In this document: positions 28,414 to 39,729 of the stretch, in pieces | Position numbering within the stretch: the stretch's first letter is position 1 | How the letters are laid out: each line of letters opens with the position of its first letter | Assembly: GCA_036346225.1 (NCBI GenBank) | Contig: JARFIW010001082.1 | Coordinates: forward strand, 1,612,001 to 1,676,000 | From: Platerodrilus igneus | Taxonomy: Eukaryota > Arthropoda > Insecta > Coleoptera > Lycidae | Direction: 5' to 3' | DNA length: 64,000 nucleotides | Made by a program: the position numbers and the translations under genes | Notes under the pieces: model-generated | Seen by the model: the letters and a program-made list of their open reading frames with translations, nothing else | Databases searched by the model: none | Told to the model about the DNA's origin: nothing

Positions 28414-31400
28414 ATACAATACAATTAATAATATTTAAAATACCAGTTCCTTCGTTAACTGATTTAGTTGCTTTCAATGTACATAAAAATGTAGTCGACT
28501 TTGAGGTACTCAATTTTCTAACCATCATACATGATACAGACGATGATGCAGTTCCAATGTAGAACTTTGAAATTGGTAATCAGACTTGCCTCCCAAAATT
28601 TTATCTGCTATGATTTGCTTGTTATTCAAGAACGTCCATATACCTTTCAGCAACAGGATTTCCATCCTCTAGCCACTTTAAAAAAACAGTAGCTCCAAAA
28701 CGCAGAGGTGTGTTTGAAACAGTATTCTGTGTCGGATTTGAAATTCAGCAATTTCAAATAATTTGCAATTTTTTGACATAATTTTCCAAAGATATTTCTG
28801 CCAATTGGTTGAGTAGTGCATCCGTTCTTAATATTAACAAAAAATAAATGTGAATACGGAGTATTTTGTTTTGCATACTTCTATACTATACACAATTCAA
28901 CAAAGGGAATAGTATTATTGGCTGGATTCTTCATGACAAAGCTATCCATTTTAGTTTTCCTGTTCATAGCATTAAATAAGAATAAAAAGCTTGGATCCAT
29001 CACATTGTTAACTCTTAGTTGCAGTAACTCGCTGGTTCGACATTCACCAGAAATACCTAAAATAAATGCAATCTAGAACTAATTTTTAAAACACTTTGTA
29101 CTTTTAAACTAATTGCTCGTCTCTGTTAACAAATAGTAATCTTTGTCTGTTCGACAGTCACTACATTTGATTTTGTACGCTTATACCCTTTCGTTTTAGA
29201 AAATATTGTAACTTTGAAAAATTTCCTATGTCAATGTCATCTTTAATTTGCAGTATTGTTTTCAATGGGAAAAGGTTAGATCATAGAGTAGAAGCACTTG
29301 CCATTTTTGAATTTTCCTGAAAGTACACAAACAAAGTATTTTTGCTGCAGCTTTATATCTTCTTTTATGCACAAAACTCTGCAAGGCTTCATATTGACAT
29401 TCTTATATCTTCTTTAACTTTTTGTGTAATATTTTCTCAACAGCTTCATTAGTAGACTCATTTAGATCAAAAGTTTCTGACTTAACTTTACTGTTATGTA
29501 GGATTACACTGATTTTTAAACGACAAAGGTGTCGGGGCTATAGCTTCAATATGAAACACTAGATTTCGAAGTTACATTTTATATTTTTAGTAAACTCTAC
29601 AAAGTGTACATTGAACTGATCCATGTTTTAATAATACATCTGACACCTTATCCATCATTTGTTATAGCTAATCTGCTACAAAATGAAAGGTTTGTTCCTA
29701 CATACATAATATAAATCTTGTGTTAACACACTCTTCCAATTCTTATATACTAACACGTAACGCTTTACTTTAAACACGGAACAAAAATATTTTTCAAACT
29801 AATAGGACTCACACATACGGAAATAATTACATATATATGTACACGTATTTAACATTTTCCTAAAGTATTTAAATTTTGGTGCTGCTAAAGACTTGGTAAA
29901 AATGTCAGTAACTTGCTCTGAAGTTGAAACATAATGCAGCTTGATTTTGTTGTCATTTGCACATTGCCTAACAAAATGACGTTTCACTTGTATATGTTTA
30001 CTCTTCTTAGTTTTAAAGCGTTTGACATTTTAGTACATGATTGCTTGTCTTCATAAATTTTGATAAGAAAAATATTTTGTTATAAGATTTCTGAAAGCAA
30101 CTGCCCTACAAAGACACCTTCTCCCGTACAATCTGACAATGCTATGTATTCAGCTCCAGAACTACTAAGTGAAACCGTTGCCTGTTTTTTGATTTCTAGA
30201 AGGCAAAATTTTTAAATATTTTTATTACATAAGCTGAAATGCTTCTTCTGTCATTTGAATCATTTGCATAATCAGAATCTACGTAAGCACTAAGTACATG
30301 GTGGTTTTGAGATGTCTATTTTTCAAATGCAACCAATGCTCCTTTCTGAAACAATTCTGAAAACGAATACAATAGTAAATTGAATAACTCAACGTCTAGT
30401 TCCTAACATTATACACATCAAAAATCCTAAGAGTTACCTGTGTGGTAAGTCTAATGTTTCAAATATGACTTATTATTTTTCAGTTTAATTTCTAATGTAT
30501 AGGAATACTTAACGTTTTACAATCCGCCATGTTAAATTTAACTAACACTTTTTTAATCAAATGCCGGTTTATTACTCTGCCGATATCTGAGTTGCAATAT
30601 CGGCAGAGTAATAAACCGGCATCTGCATCCAGACCACGCTGTAATCCTGACACATAATCTTTAGCAATCCTTCCATATATACACACAGAATAACAGACCG
30701 AATTGGCAAAATTCTACATAAACACAACATCAAAACAATCTATAAACCCACCAATAAAATTTCACAAATATTACCAACCTCCAAAGATCTCGAAAACAGT
30801 CATAAAGCCCCAGGCGTATATAGTATACCTTGCAGCTGCGGTTTAGTATACATAGGAGAAACAGGATGGTCAGTACCGACTAGACTAAATGAGCATAAGC
30901 GATGCTTAAGAACAAGCTAGTACACTCGTGCAGCGGTGGCCGAACACCAACATAAAACAGGCCATACCATTAACTTTAACAAGATTAAACTAATGGTCAG
31001 AATTCCATTTTTCTACCCTAGAAAAATCTGAGAATCCGTAGAAATCACTAAAAATTCTAACAATCTAAACAAAGACTATGGCTATTACCTATCCCCCATT
31101 TGGAAAACAAGCCTATGTTTACAAAAACAGAACTGTGACCTTCACTGATCCACCACGACACTCCTTTCTATTCATGATCACTCATGCATCAAGTTCTCGC
31201 CCTATCTAAACTACCACTTTTGCTACTTTCACCAGTTTCTTTGCCATGTCTTAAATGGGCTGGTGAATCTGCTAGTTCAGAAGTAACTTTACATACTCTT
31301 TACACTTTAACTTGTCTACTTAATGTTATCATTCTTATCTTTATTATAATTTTTATTTTTATTATTTATTTTCTTTTCTTGTCCTGATCGAGGCCCCTTA

Positions 31401-34400
31401 CAAAAGTGGGCAAAACATCGACCTTAGTTTATTAAATGACACGGTCCCAACCCGGAACCATAACTATTTATAGTGACTCCAGCGGTGAAAGCCTCCGACA
31501 ATATCAGTAATCTTACCACTTTAAACGTATCTCAATCACTTTAAAATTGTCCGTTTCACTTCACACGTGCTGTAAAACGATCTGGACCCATAACCGGTTG
31601 GGGTTATAACATCTAAATGAAATACTTAAGATTCCCAAGTAAGTTTTATGTTTTTTATAAGCCCTAAATCTCTTTTTTAATAATAAATCTGACACATTTA
31701 TCTATCATTTGTTATATCCAAGTTCCTACAAAATGAAATACATGTGAGAATTGCTCACAATATAAACCTTTTGTCAACAAAAAGCACTATAAATAAAGTA
31801 TTATTGTTTAAGATACTATGGTAACTTGTAATAAAACCTACTAAACTAAATTTAGTAAATACAATCCTCCTAATGTTATTTTTTGTAATTATCAATTAAT
31901 TTGACATTTTAATACACTGCTATTTTCATTAAACTATCCAATGAATATGTAAGGGAATGTACTCTTGAAAATGCATAAAATAGTGTATATATGTATCTCT
32001 GGACTAAAGTGGTATTTTATCTTTTTGTGTGCTTTATTGCCCTTGCTATGCTTGGGAAATAAAATTACACCTATGGGATGATGTACTGAAAGTAGTTTTA
32101 CTGGGGTACTGTATTTTTTTAGCCTTTTTCTAATAAACATGCAAGTTACTTATAATGACATGAGAACTGACATAACAGTTCCTTTTATAATAGGCCTACT
32201 ACAACATAGTATTCCATAAATATTAATGTAAATGCAAATACTATATTCTCCCCTCGTAACCAAGGAAAGCATTTTAAACTTGCTCCGGGTTGCATGACCC
32301 TGGACGTAAAGTATTACTTCCACAAATTCGGTTGTATGGATTCTCATTATGGGTGAAGCTCACAAATTAACAAACAAGCCAGGAACATACCTGGTTTTTA
32401 CTGGAAGCTCATGGCCGTCTCCTACTGTTTAGGTCTGGGTTGTCGATGGGGATTTCTTTTTGATGTTTCCAAATTTTGTACAACAAAGTGAATATGCTTA
32501 TTTGACAGCAAGGCACAGAGATAGTTTTTTTAGATAGAGGAAAAAGGTACAGAAATCGAAGAGTTTCACTTTGCCAAACTATGAAGACCACAAACATTCG
32601 AACTCTTTGATCGCTAATGGTAATGTTCCTGCTTTTAGTGCTATGTTCGCATGGTGCTTTAGTAACTGCACCATTCCACGAATCCATGCTAACCACATTC
32701 ACATCCGTTTAGCCTATGAATATGAACGTATGGGTTTACATATCGTAAGTCATGGGTTAATGTTCTGGAATTTGTGGGAGCTATAATTGTGAAACTTTAC
32801 ACATAGAAACTAAATTAAGGATAGGAAAAAAGTGTTCCCATGCTGGATTTAAAAATCTCTTGAATCTAAGTATTAAAGTAAAATGTGAAGCTAGAAAATG
32901 CAACTTGTTGTACACTGACCCGATAGCACGCAGTGCTGATTGTGGAACTAACTCCCATTTAGAAATAGAAAGTTCTACTACCGTCAGCATAAATTTCTTT
33001 CTAGAACTAGGTGGATGGGGTTCTTTAAAATCAATGTTTAACCTTTCCATAGGATCTATAGCCTTGATCAATGTTCCCATAATTTTTATTAAATATTATT
33101 TTAACCTGGCACATATTGGCCAGGTTTCATTGAGCATACATATATATTACTAGCTGAATAATGCATGTGTTTAGCATGAATCGAGTAACTCCGGGATGTC
33201 CTAACCCTCTGTGTTTCTTTCGATTTGTAAATGCCATTCGTGCTCTGGGACATGCAAATGTGGGATAATGTATCAATCACAACATTTTTTTTCCTTCCCC
33301 GATATGTTATATCATAGAAATAACAAACCAACTCTAAACACGATTTAAAAATCTTTTCGTTTTTTATTTTACATGAAGATTTATAATTGTACATATATGA
33401 GCCAGGTAGTTGGTCGGTGATTAACTAGAAAAGACGACCAATCACATAGTGACTCCATTTCACAAGTGCTTTGACTATGACATATGCATCCTTTTTCACA
33501 AATGTCAGTTGCTGTTCCACTTTAGTTAACATTTTAGTAAAAAAAAAGACTACTGCTTACCTCTTTGAGTTAGAATTGCTCCTAAGGCATAATAAGAGGC
33601 ATCGGTTTCTGCTGTAAACAGAATGTCACCTTCTATTACATGCATATAAGCTTTACTAATATCATTTTTTAATTCTTAGAAAGCCTATACTGTCAGCTTT
33701 GGTAATGAAATTCATTTGCCTTTATTAAAGGACGGAATTTATCAGAGAAATTTTGAGCTCATTTTACATAATACGCAAATATCTCTTAATACTCATAACT
33801 CAGAAGCAGTTTTGGAAATAGCCATGGCAATCGGTGGTTGCAGTCGAGACCGGGATGTCGTTTTATAATACCACTACAAGTTATTTTGAGTCCCTATGGG
33901 ATTGGTTTCTATTTACCCATGCATTCTCGTGCTTGAAGTATTAGGTCGTCCCCTCGTTTGCATGCTTCGTGTTCGAAGAAACTTTCTTTAAGTATTAGTT
34001 TGCCTATATGTTCTCGTGTTTAGTACTCGAAACAACCTTCTTTAAGTATTGGTTTGCTCACACATTCTCATGCTTTGCACTCAAAGCGACTTTCTTTAAA
34101 TATCTGTTGCTTGTACTTTCTCACGCTTGACCAATTATTTAAAGGTACCTTTAACTTTAAAAAAAAAAGGAGCAACATGACTACACTAACATTATCGATA
34201 TTTTATTTATTGCATCAATGTGGGTGATTATTTGAAGATTAAGAATGTTACATGCCAAATTTGGCATTGTACACTTTTAAATTTGTGAGTAAATTCCCAC
34301 CATTATTTTAAAATAAACTTGTTAATTTCCGCCATCCCTTACAGTTGTGTCGACGCAAAAGAATGCGCAGGCACGGTAGTGGGCAATTTGAAGGAACACG

Positions 34401-37400
34401 ACATTATAACCACCCACATCGAACGGTAAGCGTTTATCTGTGTCGTGTTTTGTCTTTTTTTTTAGATGTAGGTTCCTCCTTATCTTCCTTATCATTCCTT
34501 ACCTGGTTGCTCCTATTGTACTGCTACGAACGACGAAAGAGGAGAGGCGAATAAATTTGGATTCAACAATGGCGTGGCACAACCCACCCTAAAACAACAA
34601 GGAGGTGCCCTGAGATTAACTGCAAGGCGCGTTTTAAGTGAGTACTTTGCTTTACTTTGTGGAAAAATAAGAATTGTATCATTGTAAACGTGTTTGATAT
34701 TTGATACAATTTGCCACGTAATTATGTCATAATATTAACTTTTGTGCAATATTCTGAAATGTCGACCACATCAGTGTTGCCAAACACGTTTACAATGATA
34801 CAATTCTTATTTTTACACAAAAGTAAAGCAAAGTACTCACTTAAAACGCGCCTTGCAGTTAATCTCAGGGCATCTCGTTGTTGTTTCAGGGTGGGTTGCG
34901 TCACGCCATTGTTGAATCCAAATTTATTCGTCTCTCCTTGTTCGTCGTTTGTAGTGGTATGATAGGAGCAACCAGGTAAGGAACGATAAGGCAAGAATAG
35001 GAGGAACCTACATCCTAAAAAAGAGAAAAGACAAAAAACACGACACAGGTAAACGTTACCGTTCGACGTCTCGTGACTAATAATGTCGTGTCGTTCCGTG
35101 CACTTGCCCACTCACTCTGCGCCTGCGCATTCATTTGCGCCGACGCAACTGTCCGGGATGGCGGAAATTAACAAGTTTATTTTAAAATAATGACTGGAAT
35201 TTACTCACAAATTTAAAAGTGTACAATGCCAATTTTGGCATGTAACAAGAATTAATTTAAATTAGAAAGAATATTACTCCCACTTGCAACAGTAAACTAT
35301 CTACGTTCCGTAGTCTAACGTTCTAAAATATATGACAGCTCCCCAATTCTGTTTCCGCATGTTTTCATATCTTCGTATTTCTTCCAAAAAGATCATGTGA
35401 GAAAAAGTATAATGCAAGTCCGTACTTGGAAATATTTTTTCTTAATGATAGCTTAAACAGTTCCGAAATGTAATTAAACCACCACATGTGATACAGCACT
35501 GGATGTAGAATTAAAAATACTTCAAAAATGTGTATATTTAAAAACAGGACCGTGTTTAAAAAACTTAAGTTGATGATTTCTTGAGAACGAAATGTTGTAC
35601 AATGAGGAGTACATAATAAGACTCAGGAGAGAGAGAGAAAGAGAGTGGAAGTAGATAATCCAAAACAGATATTAAACGTAAGCGACTTTCAATATTCTTA
35701 CCTGATGTACAAGAGCAGTGGTGCAGAATTCTTGGAGAACTCAGTTGTGGGATGCAGCACTTCTTTCTACACAAAGCGTGGATTACAAGTTGATACAGTA
35801 TACGCCGATGTTTGAAAGCTTTTGACAGTGTTTGTCACACGTTACTCATTGATAAACTTCATTTTCTTGGTATAACAGGTTCATATTTGAAATGGATATA
35901 TTCCTACTTAGTGAATCGCACCCAATGTGTGAAAATTGCAGGCATAATATCCAGAAGCATCAGTGTTTCGTCAGGTGTGTCTCAAGGGTCACACCTTGGC
36001 CCAATTCTTTTTATTCTCTTTATCAATGACGTTGTTTCTGCATTTAAAAATACGAAATGCTACTATATGCCGACGACTTAAAGTTTTTTGGGCATATTAC
36101 TTCTATACATGACTGTCTTAAAGTGCAAAAAGATATTGACAATCTAGTAATCTACTTGGCTCATAATAAACTCAAACTAGATATTGGGAAGTGCAAAATT
36201 ATGAGGTTCACAAAATGTAAAGACTTGATTTTGTTTGATTACTGCATTGGATGTTCTAAACTCAAAACTGTGGTATCCATCTCTGATTTAGGAGTTGTTT
36301 TTGATGTTGGTTTAAATTTTATTAATCATATCAATTCAGTTATCTCTAAAGCATTTAGGATGTTGGGATTCATTAAAAGAAACTGTATACACATCAACGA
36401 TATCCAAGCTTTGAAATCATTATACAATTCTTTAGTTCGCAGTATTTTAGAATACAATTGCATCATTTGGCCACCTTATTATGCCACTCACATCCAGAAA
36501 ATTGAGCGTGTACAAAACAAGTTCATTAATTTCATTCTCTGGAAGCTTAGATATCCGTATGCCGAAAGTTCACATGACATTCGGCAACAGTTGGTCGGTT
36601 ATCAATCACTGCTAGCTCGACGTACTGCAGCGTTTATAATATTTCTTTATAAATTGATACATGATATAGTTGACTGTCCGGGATTACTAAGCATGCTGCA
36701 GTTTCGGATACCAGTTAAAGTCACCAGGAGTAATGATTTATTCTACATCGGTAGTCATCGTACTAACTATGGGGCTAGTGCATTTAGTGATAAGTTAATG
36801 GGAGTTTACAATGCTTCTATACCATCCGATATCGATATTTTCAATGTTACGTGTAAATATTTGAAGACATCTTTATCCTTTTTGTAAAGTGTTAACTATG
36901 TTTCTTATTCCTTATGTATATTATTACTATTTGGGTATTACCTGTAATGTAATTATTTATATAAATAAATAAATATGTGTAATCACTCACCTTACGTTTT
37001 GCAACGTTAGTGGTGTTTGTAAACTTACCAAGGGTCAGTTTCTCTCGTATATATTTGACAGTGATTTTAAGTATTGTGACTTTGAAATGGCGTTTGTTGT
37101 TAACAATCCGACCAAATGTGATCAGCGTGCAGTCATTCAATTTCTGTGTGTTGAAGGTTTGCAACTATTGGAAATTCATACACGAATGCAAGCAGGGTAT
37201 GAAAACGCATGTCTTGCATATCCAACTGTCAAGGAATGGTGTCTAAAATATAAGAATGGACGTGAAGGGACCAATGATAACCCACGACCAGGTGCAATGT
37301 GTACTGACAGACAGGAATATGGCATGTGTGGAAGACCTGATTAGAGAAAATCGTCGAGTTTCAATCGGAATAATTTCAGAAAATGTTGGTGTGAGTATCG

Positions 37401-39678
37401 GATCTGTTCATAGCATCGTACACAAACTAGGCTACAGCAAAGTTTGTGCGCAATGGGTTCCTCGCCTTTTGTCAGAGAACCAAAAAAAGCTTGCAATTGG
37501 GCTTATCTTTGCAACACCTCATGGAATACAGGTAAAATGACAATGATTTTCTCTCATCAATAATTGCTAATGACGAATCTTGGTGTTACTATTTTGAACC
37601 ATCCAGTAAGCCGTCATCAGTGCAATGGAAACACGCAAATTCTCTGCAACCAAAGAAGTTTAAAGTTCAACCTTCTGTCGGTAAGGTCATGTTGACATTT
37701 TTTTTCCGACTATGAAGGACCCTTGTTGATAGAATTTACAGAACCTCGGGTGCATGTCAACGCAAACCTGTATAATGAAACTTTGAACAAGCTCCATCAA
37801 GCAATAAGATGAAAACGTCCAGGGAAGTTATCACGTGGTGTCATTCTGCTTCACGACAATGCTCGACCTCATGTTGCTAACGTAGTGAAAAAAAACTACA
37901 GCGAAAGAAATGGAGGATATTAGAGCATCCACCCTATAGTCCCGATTTATCGCCTTGCGATTTTCACATCTTTGAGCCACTGAAAAAAGCATTAAAAGGT
38001 AACCGTTTTCAGTCTGACAAAGAAGTACAAAACACCGTGAGAGAATTCTTCGAGCAGCAGCCACAAGATTTCTTTAGGCAGAGTATACATAGGTTGACGA
38101 AACAATGGGATATGTGCCTTAATCGTAGTGGTAATTATTTGTAAATTTAGTTGTAAATAAATTTTTCTTGAACCAAAGATGGGTTTCAATTGAACAAGCC
38201 TCATATATTGATACCCTTTTAGCTACAGAGATTCTTAATTTGATTGGACACATATTCTCCTCCATTATCGCACATCAATTTCTGTTGCAAATTTTAAACT
38301 CATTTTTTATTAGTGCGAAATACTTTCTATACTGCTCATATACTCACTCTTATTTCCATAAGATAAATTACTGCAAAATGAGAGTAATGGCCAATAAACG
38401 TAATGAAGTAATGTTTACCATCGTGGCTGGCTGGTTTAGTGGACCGCAGATCACTGGATAGGCACTCTAATACCTTTTCTTTCTTTCATCGGGTAAATTT
38501 TTAAATGCCTTTCTAGTTTGTTTTCTTTAGACGACAAACTTTATTTGATAGGAAATGTGATGAATAACACATTCATCTATGCCACAAAACTTTTTCTTCA
38601 GTTGATATTAGATTTGCTATACAAGTTGTATGTAAATCCATCACCCTGCAATTGACCTGAAACTAGCACATCCTCATTATTCTTTTTCACAGTAATCTTA
38701 CCATTATAAATATTTATGATTCCAGGTTGGGACCGTGTCATTTTATAAACTAAGGTCGACGTTGCGCCCACTTTTGTAAGAGGCTTTATCAGGACAAGAA
38801 AAGAAAATAAATAATAAAAATAAAATAATAATAAAGACATCCTCATTATTCTTTTTCACAGTAATCTTACCATTATAAATATTTATGATTCCAGGTTGGG
38901 ACCGTGTCATTTTATAAACTAAGGTCGACGTTGCGCCCACTTTTGTAAGAGGCTTTATCAGGACAAAAAAAGAAAATAAATAATAAAAATAAACTAATAA
39001 TAAAGATAAGAATGATAATATTAAGTAGACCAGTTAAAGTGTAAAGAGTATGTAAAGTTACTTCTGAAGCAGATGACTCACCAGCCAATTTAAGCCGAAA
39101 GATGTCTTGTGACAATGTCACTGGTGAAAGTAGCGAAAGTGGTAGTTTATATAGAACGAGAACTTGATGCATGAGTGATCAGGAATTGAGAGGAGTGTCG
39201 TAGCGGATCAGTGAATGTCACGGTTCTGCTTTTGTGAACGTGGGTTGTTTTCCAAATAGGGGAAAGGTATTAGCCATCGTCTTTGTTTAGATTGTTAGAA
39301 TTTTTAGTGATTTCTACGTATTCTCTGATTTTTCTATTGTAGAAAAATGGAATTCTGGTAATTATATCCAACTTACTACAAAATGAAATACATGTGAGAA
39401 TTGCTCATAATGTAAATCTTTTGTCAACAAAAGGCAATATAAATAAAGCATTGTTGTTTAGGATACTTTGGTAACTTGTAATAAAATCTACTAAACTAAA
39501 TTTAGTAAATACAGATTTTCTAATGTGATTTTTTGTAATTATCAATTAATTTAACATTTTAATACACTGCTATTTTCATTAGACTATTCAATGAATATGT
39601 AAAGGGATGTACTCTTTATAATGCATAAAATAGTGTATGTGTTTGTGTGTGTGTTTGTGTGTATGTGTGTGTATGTGT

Positions 39679-39729
<51 letters not shown>

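Larger units (their letters stand above)
29530..31779 (-). mobile_element. Copia element, internally deleted, with a Penelope-like insertion
   Basis: On the minus strand the 5' LTR starts TGTTGACAAAAGG at 31,779 and ends near 31,598 with TTATAACCCCAA. It is followed by GGTTATGGGTCCAGATCG (31,578-31,595), which closely matches the initiator-tRNA-Met half used to prime Drosophila copia. The 3' LTR runs 29,728 (TGTTAACACAAG) to about 29,530. Between them lie the RT end and RNase H of Copia pol (29,799-30,550). Most of gag-pol is gone and a plus-strand Penelope-like element occupies about 30,690-31,465. The LTRs have diverged visibly, so the insertion is old. Confidence 0.72.
31780..35772 (-). 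mobile_element. Duplicated block, copy 1: Gypsy pol relic plus minisatellite
   Basis: This block is homologous in direct orientation to 39,430-43,163. On the minus strand it encodes Gypsy pol pieces: RNase H near 33,640-33,380 ([18 protein letters not shown]), a hinge near 33,330 ([14 protein letters not shown]), and integrase from 33,080 ([19 protein letters not shown]) through about 32,280. All are broken by stops and frameshifts. A 54-56-base minisatellite (33,890-34,130) and a GA-rich tract (35,620-35,650) follow. A 1,000-base foldback element is inserted at 34,247. The block ends where a 5'-truncated LINE begins. Confidence 0.72.

Noticed and set aside
29030..29055. GGTTCGACATT as a tRNA T-arm
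   Set aside because: No matching acceptor, D or anticodon arms could be folded around it, and it lies in the recombinase relic.
34722..35111. 129-codon minus-strand frame and its plus-strand partners at 34,345-34,554 and 34,711-34,962
   Set aside because: All lie in the inverted arms of the foldback element. Arm symmetry makes similar frames on both strands, and no domain is present.
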